This document shows positions 20,477-29,902 of a stretch of DNA of 56,204 nucleotides, in pieces. The notes under the pieces are model-generated. The model saw only the letters and a list, made by a program, of their open reading frames with translations. It did not search any database and was not told the DNA's origin. A program made the translations under genes and the position numbers. Position 1 is the first letter of the stretch; every line of letters begins with the position of its first letter. Source of the DNA: Nostoc sp. 106C (GTDB lineage: Bacteria; Cyanobacteriota; Cyanobacteriia; Cyanobacteriales; Nostocaceae); the NCBI RefSeq assembly GCF_002154725.1, contig NZ_MTAW01000060.1:1-56204 (forward strand), written 5' to 3'.

Positions 20477-23400
20477 ATGATGTGGCATAATGGTAGACGC
20501 ATTAAAGCAACAGTGGCAAGTGCGATTGGCTTTACTACCCTGTGTGCGATCGCTTTTTCTGTAAACTGCGCTCAAGCCCAAATCACCCCCGATACAACTC
20601 TCCCGAATAATTCCACCGTCACACTTCAAGGAAACACTCGCGTTATTGAAGGCGGAACTAGTGCGCGTGGCAATCTCTTCCACAGCTTTAGTGAGTTTTC
20701 AGTTCCCACTGGCGCTACTGCTTTCTTTAATAATGCTCCAGATATTCAAAACATTATTAGCCGAGTAACTGGTAGGTCAGTATCGAACATTGATGGTTTA
20801 ATTCGTGCTAATGGTGCAGCTAATCTGTTTTTGATTAACCCTAGTGGAATTATTTTTGGCGAAAATGCCAGCTTGAATATTGGCGGTTCCTTCGTGGCTA
20901 GTACGGCCAGCAGCCTAAAATTTGCTGATGGCTTTGAGTTTAGTGCCACTAATCCCCAAACCACCTCGTTACTGACTATCAGTGTCCCCATTGGCTTGCA
21001 ATTTGGGGCTACACCAGAACCTATTGTTGATCGCTCAATCACTACCAATACAAGTAAAAAATTTGTTGGTTTGCAAGTGCAGCCGGATAAAACCTTAGCG
21101 CTTATAGGTGGTGACATAGCAATAAAAGGAGGTAATCTTACTGCACCAGAGGGACGGATTGAGTTAGGAAGTATCGCTGGCGATGGTTTTGTCAGTTTAA
21201 ATCCAATAGATAAAGGCTGGTCTTTGGGATACATTGGGGTACCCAACTTTGGAAACATCGAACTATCCCTAGGGGCTTCGGTAGATACTAGTGGCGCTGG
21301 TGGCGGTGATATTCAAGTCCGGGGTAAGCGTGTAGCACTAACTGATGGTTCGGCGATTGTGAGTTCTACCTTAGAAGCAAAACCGGGAGGGACTTTAACA
21401 GTGGTTGCTGACGATGCTGTGGAATTAACAGGAACCGATCCAAATCGTCGAACTTTTAGTGGCTTAATTACCAAGACCTTTGGCTCCGGCAGAGCAGGAA
21501 ATATGATGATTAGTACAGGCAAGTTGATAGCTGGAGATGGGGCGCAAATAATTGCTTCTACATCTGGTGCAGGGTCAGCAGGTAACTTGACAGTAAAGGC
21601 TTCTAATTCAGTAGAACTGATTGGTGGCATATCTAATACCACCATCTTAAGTACTAATGTTAACCGTGGAGCAACGGGCGCAGGAGGTAATTTAACCTTG
21701 GAAACAGGGAAGTTAATTGTTCGGGATGGGGCGCAAATAGGTGCTGCTACATTTGGAGCAGGGTCAGCAGGTAACTTGACAGTAAAGGCTTCTGATTCAA
21801 TAGAACTGATTGGTGGCAGACCTAACGACCCCAGCACCTTAGCGACTAGCGTTCAACGTGGAGCAACGGGCACAGCAGGTAATTTAACCCTAGAAACAGG
21901 GAAGTTAATTGTTCGGGATGGAGCGCAAATACAAACTTTTACATCTGGTGCTGGGTTAGGTGGTAACTTGACAGTGAAGGCTTCCGACTCAGTAGAACTG
22001 ATTGGTAGCACACCCGATCATCAGCATCCCAGTGCCTTATTGACTAATGTTCAGCGTGGAGCAACGGGCGCAGGAGGTAATTTAACCCTGGAAACAGGGA
22101 AGTTAATTGTTCGGGATGGGGCGGCAATAGATGCTTCTACATTCGGTGCTGGGGCAGGTGGTAACTTATCAGTAAAAGCTTCTAATTTAGTAGAACTAAT
22201 TGGCGGTACACCTGATGGTCAAATTCTCAGCGGAATATATAATGCTGTTGACCTTGGAGCAACAGGCGCAGGAGGTAATTTCAGCCTAGAAACAAAGCAG
22301 TTAGTTGTTCGGGATGGGGCGGCAATAGATGCTTCTACTTATGGTGCAGGGTCAGCAGGTAACTTGACACTGAAGGCTTCCGATTTAGTAGAACTGATTG
22401 GTGCCACAGCTGATGGTATTCCAAGTGCCTTATTAACTTCTGTTGAGCCTAGAGCGACAGGTGCAGGAGGTAATTTAAGCTTGGAAACAAGCAAGTTAAT
22501 TGTTCGGAATGGGGCGCAAATAACTGCTTCTACATTTGGTACAGGGTCAGCAGGTAGCTTGACAGTGAAGGCTGCCGATTCGGTAGCAGTGATTGGCACA
22601 ACACCTGACGGTCAAGTTGGCAGTATCTTAAGTACTAGTGTTAACTCTGGAGCAACAGGCGCAGGGGGTAATTTAACCCTGGAAACAGGAAAGTTAACCG
22701 TTCAGAATGGGGCGCAAATAGCTGCTGGCACATTTGGTGCAGGATCATCAGGTAACTTGGCAGTGAACGCTTCCGATTCAGTAGAACTGATTGGTACTAC
22801 ACCCGATAATCAGCATTCCAGCGGCTTATTTACTGATGTTCAGCCTGAAGCAACGGGCGCAGGAGGTAATTTAACACTAAAAACAGGAAAGTTAACCATT
22901 CAGGATGGAGCACAGGTAGTGGCTTCTACATCTGGTGCAGGGTCAGCTGGTACTTTAGTAGTCAAAGCCTCTTCAGTCCAACTAAGTGGTACTTCAGCCG
23001 ATGGTAAGCGTCCCAGCCTTTTGACTGCTCAAGCTACAAGTACTGGCAACGCCGGAGATTTAAGTATTGAAACTGGACAATTGAATGTTGAGAATGGCGC
23101 AGGAGTCACAGTGAGTAGTTCTCAAGGACAGGCAGGTAATTTAACTGTTACCGCTAAGGACATTCGTCTTAACCGAGGTCGCTTGACTGCCCAAACCGCC
23201 ATAACTCACGGTGAAGAAGGTGCAAACATTAAGCTACAAGGCTTAAATTTTTTGTTATTGCGAAATAATAGCTTAATCTCTGCTCAAGCTAGCAACAACG
23301 CTAGAGGTGGCAACATTACCATTGATGCTGATATTAATAGAGGTTTTGTAGTTGCGCCACCATTACAAAATAGTGATATTATTGCCAACGCCACTTTTGG

Positions 23401-23923
23401 TAACGGAGGTAACATTACAATTAATGCCCGACAAGTCTTTGGATTAACTCAAGGTCAAGCAATTCCTGGTAACAAAACTAATGATATTGATGCTAGCTCT
23501 CAATTTAATCAACCAGGTACGGTAACTATCAACACCCCCGATCTTGATCCCAGTCGCGGTTTAGTTCAACTGCCCACTAATGTAGTCGATGTTTCTGAGC
23601 AAATTGCTAATGGTTGCACTCCAGGTAGTCGTCAAAGCCAGAGTTCGTTTATCGCTACGGGAAGGGGAGGTTTGCCAATCAGTCCCAATCAACCATTACA
23701 AGATACCAGTGTGTTGTCCAACTGGGTGAGAGTGGCACAAAAGCCTGTTACTAGTTCTAACCAAGTGCAAGTCACGCCATTATTAGCCAAGTCTGCTAGG
23801 CAAATAGTTGAAGCTCAAAATTGGGTGGTTGATGGTCATGGTGATGTTGTGCTGGTAGCGCAAGCACCGCAGGCAAATCCGCGCAGTTCTTGGCAAGCAT
23901 CTGTATTCTGTCCAGCATTTTAG
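20477..23923 (+). CDS. FHA N-terminal domain exoprotein 3
   Basis: A 1148-residue secreted protein. A Sec signal (ATVASAIGFTTLCAIAFSVNCAQA) precedes the TPS domain, with NPSGIIFG at residues 121-128. Residues about 345-835 are eight near-identical ~65-residue repeats with the core GATGAGGNLTLETGKLIVRDGAQI. This is a regular beta-helix and far more uniform than in exoproteins 1 and 2. The C-terminal tail (RGLVQLPTNVVDVSEQIANGC ... SSWQASVFCPAF) is shared with them. An AGAGGT site precedes the ATG. It is likely a surface adhesin exported by two-partner secretion; the transporter must be encoded elsewhere. Confidence 0.9.
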   Translation: MMWHNGRRIKATVASAIGFTTLCAIAFSVNCAQAQITPDTTLPNNSTVTLQGNTRVIEGGTSARGNLFHSFSEFSVPTGATAFFNNAPDIQNIISRVTGRSVSNIDGLIRANGAANLFLINPSGIIFGENASLNIGGSFVASTASSLKFADGFEFSATNPQTTSLLTISVPIGLQFGATPEPIVDRSITTNTSKKFVGLQVQPDKTLALIGGDIAIKGGNLTAPEGRIELGSIAGDGFVSLNPIDKGWSLGYIGVPNFGNIELSLGASVDTSGAGGGDIQVRGKRVALTDGSAIVSSTLEAKPGGTLTVVADDAVELTGTDPNRRTFSGLITKTFGSGRAGNMMISTGKLIAGDGAQIIASTSGAGSAGNLTVKASNSVELIGGISNTTILSTNVNRGATGAGGNLTLETGKLIVRDGAQIGAATFGAGSAGNLTVKASDSIELIGGRPNDPSTLATSVQRGATGTAGNLTLETGKLIVRDGAQIQTFTSGAGLGGNLTVKASDSVELIGSTPDHQHPSALLTNVQRGATGAGGNLTLETGKLIVRDGAAIDASTFGAGAGGNLSVKASNLVELIGGTPDGQILSGIYNAVDLGATGAGGNFSLETKQLVVRDGAAIDASTYGAGSAGNLTLKASDLVELIGATADGIPSALLTSVEPRATGAGGNLSLETSKLIVRNGAQITASTFGTGSAGSLTVKAADSVAVIGTTPDGQVGSILSTSVNSGATGAGGNLTLETGKLTVQNGAQIAAGTFGAGSSGNLAVNASDSVELIGTTPDNQHSSGLFTDVQPEATGAGGNLTLKTGKLTIQDGAQVVASTSGAGSAGTLVVKASSVQLSGTSADGKRPSLLTAQATSTGNAGDLSIETGQLNVENGAGVTVSSSQGQAGNLTVTAKDIRLNRGRLTAQTAITHGEEGANIKLQGLNFLLLRNNSLISAQASNNARGGNITIDADINRGFVVAPPLQNSDIIANATFGNGGNITINARQVFGLTQGQAIPGNKTNDIDASSQFNQPGTVTINTPDLDPSRGLVQLPTNVVDVSEQIANGCTPGSRQSQSSFIATGRGGLPISPNQPLQDTSVLSNWVRVAQKPVTSSNQVQVTPLLAKSARQIVEAQNWVVDGHGDVVLVAQAPQANPRSSWQASVFCPAF
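21510..22990 (+). repeat. Tandem coding repeats in FHA exoprotein 3
   Basis: Eight in-frame direct repeats with a period of about 190-198 bases. Their GGGGCGCAAATA-like core recurs near 21538, 21728, 21919, 22118, 22315, 22512, 22709 and 22906. Several 30-60 base blocks are identical between units, so the array is recent or kept uniform by recombination. Copy number may vary between strains. Confidence 0.8.
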
Positions 23924-24241
23924 AAAATAGCTGCAAAGAGCCTTTGAATTTGGAGAATAAACCGAGAAAAGCCAACTAATAAATAGGTATCTCGGCTTAA
24001 TTACCAAATATAGGCACTATCAAAAATTTAAGCATTCTTACGCATCAGCCAAAATCACAAACCGAGAAAAGTGTATTATTAAATATAATAAAAACCTACA
24101 TTTTTTCGAGATATCTAATTGTAGCTTTTTGTATAGAGCTTCCGTAAAGATGAGATACCAGCGCGATTAAACTAAGAGTCTGGCTACAAAAAATTAGATT
24201 AGATAAATTCAGAAACCATTTTTATTCTGCTAGTTAGAGCC
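23924..24241. other. Spacer between FHA3 and DUF928
   Basis: About 320 AT-rich bases. The motif AAACCGAGAAAAG occurs twice (about 23959 and 24059), and the first copy can pair through CCGAGA with TCTCGG at 23990-23995, a weak hairpin. No gene is seen. Confidence 0.35.
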
Positions 24242-25099
24242 ATGAAATCATTGTTTCAATTAATGAAAGCTACATTGCCAGCTGTTCTGATATTGGGTGG
24301 TCTAATTCAATATTCGGTATTGGTTAAAGCTCAAACTTCAGTACCAAAATCTTCTCAACAATCAGCATCATCTAGCAAACCAGGTTCTTCCCCCAGAAAT
24401 CAATCTCGACCTATTTTTCGTTGGACAAAACCCCCAGCCGGACTCAGCACTATATCTGGGCGTAGTATCGGGATGGGAAGCCGGAATTTGTGTTCCGATG
24501 TTCAGACACCTTTAATAGCTATAGTACCATTTAAAGAACGTAAATCAGCTACAAACTCTGACAATAAATCAGTCTCAGCAACCTCAATGGATGTGTGGGG
24601 ATTAACAACAAATGAACGTCCGAGTTTTTGGTTTTACGTTCCTTATACAAAAGATATTGCTAATGCAAGTGCAGAATTTGTATTGCAGGATAGTCAAGAA
24701 AATGAAGTTTATAGAAATGCTGTATCTCTACCTGTAAAACCAGGAGTGATTGGTGTTAACCTACCATCAACAGCTACACCTCTAGAAGTGGGTAAAACCT
24801 ATCGTTGGTTTTTCAAAGTCAACTGTAGCGGACAAGAAAGTGCTAGTATTCCAATTTATGTTGAAGGTGATGTGCAGCGAATCAATTTGCCCGCTAGTCT
24901 GTCAAACCAAATAACAGCAGCACAACCAAAGGATAAGATTGCCATTTATGCTGAAAATGGCATTTGGTTTGACGCATTAAATTTATTAGCACAACTTCGT
25001 AAAGCTAATCCTAATAATCCATCTTTAGTAAGTGATTGGCAAAGTTTGTTAGAGTCAATCAGATTGGGAAACCTTGCCAACGCTCCATTAGTAGAATAG
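24242..25099 (+). CDS. DUF928 family secreted protein
   Basis: A 285-residue protein of the cyanobacterial DUF928 family. A signal peptide (LPAVLILGGLIQYSVLVKA) is followed by a Ser/Pro-rich linker and the family core: FRWTKPPAGL, NLCSDVQTPLIAIVP, WGLTTNERPSFWFYVPY, and the late GKTYRWFFKVNC and SIPIYVEGDVQRI motifs. Its function is unknown. DUF928 genes recur beside CHAT-TPR and FHA-type genes in Nostoc-like genomes, and the order here is the same, with FHA exoprotein 3 upstream and a CHAT-TPR gene convergent downstream. A periplasmic role alongside the secreted CHAT protein is plausible but inferred. Confidence 0.85.
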   Translation: MKSLFQLMKATLPAVLILGGLIQYSVLVKAQTSVPKSSQQSASSSKPGSSPRNQSRPIFRWTKPPAGLSTISGRSIGMGSRNLCSDVQTPLIAIVPFKERKSATNSDNKSVSATSMDVWGLTTNERPSFWFYVPYTKDIANASAEFVLQDSQENEVYRNAVSLPVKPGVIGVNLPSTATPLEVGKTYRWFFKVNCSGQESASIPIYVEGDVQRINLPASLSNQITAAQPKDKIAIYAENGIWFDALNLLAQLRKANPNNPSLVSDWQSLLESIRLGNLANAPLVE

Positions 25100-25119
25100 A
25101 TAAAGCAAAAATGGCTCAT

Positions 25120-25152
25120 AGATACCCGACTTCTTAAAGAAGTCGGGTATCT
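25120..25152 (+). terminator. Bidirectional terminator hairpin
   Basis: A perfect 16-bp stem (AGATACCCGACTTCTT with its complement) with a single-base loop lies between the convergent DUF928 and CHAT-TPR genes. Neither side has a long T run, but position and strength fit a terminator that works in both directions. Confidence 0.7.
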
Positions 25153-25217
25153 AAATCTAATTTGATTGCTATATTTAATCCTAAACCTTGTTTAAAAGTG
25201 ATTATGCAGACTGGATA

Positions 25218-27860
25218 TTATAACCAATTACCTACAAGTACATAAGGTGCCCATTGGGCAGAACGACTGTAATTATCGCTCTTTAACATTTTAATCTGAG
25301 CCTGACGTAGTGCTTCTGATTTTGTCGTTTTACCACTAGTTAATTGCCTGTAAAATTCGTTGATAAAGAAAGCTGTAGAATCATCATTAATATTCCACAA
25401 AGAAGCTAATGTACTTCGCGCACCAGCTTTAATGGCAACTCCGGCTAAACCCAATGTAGCGCGGTTATCTCCAGCTGCGGTTTCACACGCACTCAAAACT
25501 AGCAATTCCACAGGTTCGCTACGTTTTTCACCGCGACTTTTGAGTAATGTATCCAGTTCGCCAACATAGATGCGTTTGTCGTAAGCCAAAATAAAAGTAT
25601 CTGTGGCTTTTGAACTAAATTTGCCATGCGTTGCTAAATGAACGATTCTGTAAGGTTGTTGATTAATTGTTTTTTCTAATATTGTGCTCCTAAATTTATC
25701 GTCTAGTAGTGTGGTTGTCTTAACGCCCAATTCCTGAATTTCATTTAGTTCATTTTTAACGTAAGGAAGTGGTGCAAAATTCTCATTTTTAGGTATTTGT
25801 GAAAGTCCTCCTGTTAGAGCATTGAAATTAGCTTTTGTTAACGCTTGAGGTGTAAATAATTGCAATCCGGGACTAAGAGCTATGGCATATTTTTCGATTA
25901 AATATTCTTTGCCGTCATATAATATGCCCATTGGAATATTCCGCAAAAGTCCATCAGGAATAAAAACTAGTGTATTCACGCTACTAGCTTTTAAGTCATC
26001 TGCTACTGGTTGAATTAGCCAGTTATAAAGCTGCTCTGAGAGTTCCTTAACTTTCTTTGTTTTTTCAGGTTGAACAATATCCTTTCGCAATTGTATGACA
26101 ACTTGCTCAACTTGCTTGCGACTCACTGCATTATTTTTATATATCAGAGGTCTGTTAGGAAGTTTGAGGATAACTGCTAATTCATTTTCGAGAATAATGG
26201 GATAAAAGATAGCAGTGTTAGGATTATCTTTGTCTACTACTTTGTCAAGCACGACAAATTGGTTATTTAAGCAAGCTTCGCGAAAGAAGTTATCTAACTC
26301 AGCTATTTGTAGGGCTTCAATGCGCTTGCGAACTTTATCTAAGTCTGGTTTACCTTGTCCCTTTTCTTGTAAAAGCAATTCTACTGACTGACGGTAAATG
26401 GGTTCAACACGATCGCGAAAATTAAATTGGACGTCGCGGTTAACTGCAACTAAGTCGCTGCGGAGAGATTGCAGAGTGGAAACTGCTGCGTCGTAGGATG
26501 CGATCGCATTTTTTATATTCCCCTTTGCCTTCAATAACCTTCCCAATTGCCATTGCCAAAGATAAGCTATATCTGAGGCATCTATTTCTTGAGCAATCAA
26601 TAAGGCTTTCTCTGTCAATTTTTTGGCTTCATCCCACTGCTGAGTTTTTTCGTATACTTCCCCTAAGCTGCCCAGCGCATAGGATTCTACCTGCCTATCT
26701 CCAAGATTTTGCGCTTGCTGCACGGTTTTTACAAGTATCTGAGCAATATTTTTATTGTCATTAATATTTTGAATAGTACGAGCAAAATTTATACTTGCAT
26801 ATAGACTTGCATGGTTGAGGGGTAAATTAACTAGTTGTGATTGGATAATAGGAGCAAGCGCTTTAGCATCTGTGGTTTTTTCTGTTTCCACCAGCAGGCT
26901 AAGTTGATTGATCTGTGCTTGGATTTTGCTAAAGGTGTTAGGTGCAACTTCAGCAGCTTTTTGGTAATGAGCGATCGCACTTGCAAAGTCACCTTGTGCT
27001 CTTTTGGTGTTACCCAAGCTAAATTCTCCAATACTCACATCCTGAGGTAATTTGAGGTTTTGGGCAATATTTATACTTTGTTGGAGAACTTGTTGCGATC
27101 GCTCAAAATCACCTGCTAGTTGTAGTGCATTCCCAAGCGATCGTAAAGCTGCAACTTTCATTGGTGAGTCGGGTTGAGTTTGCAACTGTTTGTTAACTGC
27201 TTGTAGTATATCCAATGCACGACGGTAGAAGCCAGAAACCCTCAAAGCTTGAGCTTGATTAATCCGACTGCGTGTGACTCCATCACCATTTCCTAGTTGC
27301 TGCCAAAATTTCTCTGCTCGTTGGGAAGTAATTAAAGATACTTCTGGCTGTCCCACGGATAGTTGCAGTCCCACCTGAATCTCAAAAGTTTGCGCCAGAA
27401 CTTCCAAAAGTTGTGAGTTTTGCTGATTAACTATTAACTTTTGCCCTTTTGCATCCCAGCCAAGTAAGTTTAAGCTGGTAGCAATAGCATTTTCAGCTTC
27501 CTGCAACAAGCCTAATTGCTGATATACCAAAGCCAGATTGCTTAAAGCTGCGGCTTGGTGAATATTATCCTTTTGCAATTCATAGCTGCGGACAGCTTCT
27601 TGCAGGACTCTCACCGCCTCAGAAAAGTTTCCTGATTTATACAGCTGTTCGCTTTGTTGAATCAACTTTTCTGCATTTGTAGCCAATTGAACTGTGAGGA
27701 CGTTAATTGCAGGTTGATTGGCAAAAGTAATTGGGAGAAAACTCAAGTAAAAAGCCAAAGTAAATAGAAATATGGAATTTACTACAACCTGTCTTCGCCT
27801 TGGGAATTTTTGTAACTGAAAGTAAAGCTTATCTAATTTAATAAAAAATATTCTTGCCAT
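25218..27860 (-). CDS. TPR-CHAT caspase-like protein
   Basis: An 880-residue protein with an N-terminal hydrophobic segment (about residues 24-46, signal or anchor), then about ten tetratricopeptide repeats (residues 55-430), and a C-terminal CHAT domain (about 590-880). The CHAT dyad is His745 in HLATHGKF and Cys792 in LSACETAAG, followed by the typical GLAGVAIKAGARSTLASLW motif. CHAT domains belong to the caspase clan, so it is probably a cysteine peptidase acting in the periplasm, with TPRs as the partner-binding part. It is convergent with DUF928 and close to the FHA exoproteins, a recurring arrangement in cyanobacteria. Whether it cleaves the exoproteins is unknown. Confidence 0.88.
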   Translation of the reverse strand: MARIFFIKLDKLYFQLQKFPRRRQVVVNSIFLFTLAFYLSFLPITFANQPAINVLTVQLATNAEKLIQQSEQLYKSGNFSEAVRVLQEAVRSYELQKDNIHQAAALSNLALVYQQLGLLQEAENAIATSLNLLGWDAKGQKLIVNQQNSQLLEVLAQTFEIQVGLQLSVGQPEVSLITSQRAEKFWQQLGNGDGVTRSRINQAQALRVSGFYRRALDILQAVNKQLQTQPDSPMKVAALRSLGNALQLAGDFERSQQVLQQSINIAQNLKLPQDVSIGEFSLGNTKRAQGDFASAIAHYQKAAEVAPNTFSKIQAQINQLSLLVETEKTTDAKALAPIIQSQLVNLPLNHASLYASINFARTIQNINDNKNIAQILVKTVQQAQNLGDRQVESYALGSLGEVYEKTQQWDEAKKLTEKALLIAQEIDASDIAYLWQWQLGRLLKAKGNIKNAIASYDAAVSTLQSLRSDLVAVNRDVQFNFRDRVEPIYRQSVELLLQEKGQGKPDLDKVRKRIEALQIAELDNFFREACLNNQFVVLDKVVDKDNPNTAIFYPIILENELAVILKLPNRPLIYKNNAVSRKQVEQVVIQLRKDIVQPEKTKKVKELSEQLYNWLIQPVADDLKASSVNTLVFIPDGLLRNIPMGILYDGKEYLIEKYAIALSPGLQLFTPQALTKANFNALTGGLSQIPKNENFAPLPYVKNELNEIQELGVKTTTLLDDKFRSTILEKTINQQPYRIVHLATHGKFSSKATDTFILAYDKRIYVGELDTLLKSRGEKRSEPVELLVLSACETAAGDNRATLGLAGVAIKAGARSTLASLWNINDDSTAFFINEFYRQLTSGKTTKSEALRQAQIKMLKSDNYSRSAQWAPYVLVGNWL

Positions 27861-28438
27861 CTGTCTTAAGAAGTAGATTGATTTTTTTACGGTTATTTGA
27901 GTAACGAAAGGAACTTCTATTTGGCATTAACTACTGATTTTTGCGTTTCCATAACGAAACTCTTTCAGGCTTATTCTGATTGGTTTAGATTTGAGCTTGT
28001 GGGGATGGAAGCAGTTATCTTCCTATCCGGACTCATCATGCTCTAATTTTGAACACCCACTAATAATTTTACAAATCACAACCTAAAAAGCTGAATAAAA
28101 CTATTAGTTTCAAACGAATAAATTATTCAGTGGAGGGATTCATATGAAGAAGCATGATAAGCTAACCCGCCTTTAAGTTGCAGAATCCTTAGCCTCAGAA
28201 AGACGCGGCGACGCGGAGAAAGGGAGACGTGGAGATGCAATTTTAATGATTATTAGCTTACTGCTGAGTTTCAGGCAGTCGCAGAACAAGCCTTTGCTGT
28301 GACTGTTCAACCGCCAATCTAATTACTGCGGTGTCAACCCATTCAAATATTTAGCGGATTTAACTTTCAGCCCGTAAACTCTTAGCCACTTTTAAAATCT
28401 CAAAATATTACACTTTCCAGCTGACAAGCAGATTTACA
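27861..28438. other. Intergenic region between divergent islands
   Basis: About 580 bases separating the CHAT-TPR gene (minus) from the lanthipeptide island (plus). It contains a purine-rich dispersed repeat at about 28199-28236 (AGACGCGGCGACGCGGAGA) of a type common between cyanobacterial genes. No gene or clear promoter is recognised. Confidence 0.4.
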
Positions 28439-29902
28439 ATGAAGCATTTCTATCGGTTTTTTAATCCACTTGCCTGGCCGATCGCTGTTAAACTTTCGAC
28501 AGCATTAGTTTCAGCGGTGTTTATACCGATGAGCTTCACCGCCTACTACAACCTACGGCAGAGCTTAGATAGTGTGGAGGCTGGGGAATATCGCAAACTG
28601 GAACTGTTAGCCACTAGTACTGCTAGTCGCCTCGATCAGTTAATTATTGATATCCAGCGTATTGTTGTGCAAGTTAGCAGCGATCGCACTGTACTAAGTT
28701 TTTTAGATGCTAGTAACTCTAGAGAACAAAAAGTCTTTCGTCACGATCTCCAACAAACATTACAAAACCTCTCCCGTTCCAACCCAGACTTTGATGCTGT
28801 TTTTGTCATGAATAAAGAAGGTGTTGCTGTTGCCGCCACCGATTCTAGATTTGTGGGGAAAAACTACGCCTTTCGTGAATATTTCCGCTCTAGCATCCAA
28901 GGTAAGTCCTATGTATCTAGTATCTTGGTAGGTCAAACAACCAGAAGACCAGGAATGTTTTTCTCTCACCCAGTGCGATCGCCCAATGGTGAAATTGTAG
29001 GAGTAATCGTAGTCAAGATTAAAGGTGCAGATATCTGGGCAATTATCAATGCTTTACAAGTAAGCAAGCAGAGCTATGCTTTTCTCATTGACCAGCAGGG
29101 AGTGATTATCAGCCATGCCGATCGATCTCTGCTTTACCATAGCCTTCTTCCTCTGCCCCCAGATACTTTAAAACAGATTGTCACCGATAGACGTTATGGT
29201 CTAGAGCAGATTCCCAGCTTGAACATTCCTGAATTGAAGGTGATGGTGAAAGCCAAACAAGCAGGTCACACTACCTATTCCTATCCACCGCACCAAATGT
29301 TGCGAATAGTTGGCTTTGCTCCCTTGGAACAACAACCTTGGGTATTAGGGATCAGCCAACCCAAAGCACTGTTTGCAATTCCATTGCATCGCCTGATCTG
29401 GCAACATGGCAGCAGTGTGCTGATTGTAGGTGGAATTACAGCAATCATTGCGTTGCTTCTAGCGCGGAGAATTTCTCGACCGATTCACGCACTTACAGAT
29501 GCAGCTCAAGCTTTGGAACATGACAATTTTGATTCTCAAGTACAAAAACTGTATCAAAATTTGGATAAATTAGCTTGTACTCCAGACGACATCGGTCAAT
29601 TAGTGCGAGTCTTTTTACAGATGGCTGAAGAAGTGAGGATGCGACATCAGAAACTAAAAATCCAAGTCAGGGAACTGCACATTGAGATTGATGAAACCAA
29701 AAGAGCTAATAATGTCGCAGAAATTACGGAAAACGAACATTTTCGGCAATTACAACAAAAGATTCACAAGCTCAGAGAACGCAAAGTAACAGCTAGTGAA
29801 ACTGAGACTGATTACTACCACAGATTACAGACTAAGGTGCAATCGATCAAAGAGCGATCGCTAAACAGTGAGGCAGAGATATGTCATCCGCAGACGAACT
29901 AA
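28439..29902 (+). CDS. Cache-HAMP receptor without output kinase
   Basis: A 487-residue membrane receptor. A first helix (about residues 13-36) is followed by an extracytoplasmic double-Cache domain (about 40-315; VMNKEGVAVAATDSRFVGKNYAFREYF and YAFLIDQQGVIISHAD are typical). Then come a second helix (about 325-345), a HAMP domain (RRISRPIHALTDAAQAL) and a long cytoplasmic coiled coil to the end. No histidine kinase, cyclase or methyl-accepting domain follows, so it must signal through a partner. The last 22 bases overlap the start of the next gene, so the two are translationally coupled. The next gene encodes a large membrane protein, a natural partner. The gene heads a plus-strand run leading to the lanthipeptide genes. 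Confidence 0.85.
   Translation: MKHFYRFFNPLAWPIAVKLSTALVSAVFIPMSFTAYYNLRQSLDSVEAGEYRKLELLATSTASRLDQLIIDIQRIVVQVSSDRTVLSFLDASNSREQKVFRHDLQQTLQNLSRSNPDFDAVFVMNKEGVAVAATDSRFVGKNYAFREYFRSSIQGKSYVSSILVGQTTRRPGMFFSHPVRSPNGEIVGVIVVKIKGADIWAIINALQVSKQSYAFLIDQQGVIISHADRSLLYHSLLPLPPDTLKQIVTDRRYGLEQIPSLNIPELKVMVKAKQAGHTTYSYPPHQMLRIVGFAPLEQQPWVLGISQPKALFAIPLHRLIWQHGSSVLIVGGITAIIALLLARRISRPIHALTDAAQALEHDNFDSQVQKLYQNLDKLACTPDDIGQLVRVFLQMAEEVRMRHQKLKIQVRELHIEIDETKRANNVAEITENEHFRQLQQKIHKLRERKVTASETETDYYHRLQTKVQSIKERSLNSEAEICHPQTN

Noticed and set aside
13526-22599. Long minus-strand reading frames across the FHA genes
   Set aside because: They are antisense to repetitive beta-helix coding sequence and have the Pro/Leu-rich composition expected of a shadow frame, with no ribosome sites.
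21510-22990. Regular ~197-base repeats as a CRISPR array
   Set aside because: The repeats are in-frame coding units of one protein, far longer than CRISPR repeats, and there are no distinct spacers.
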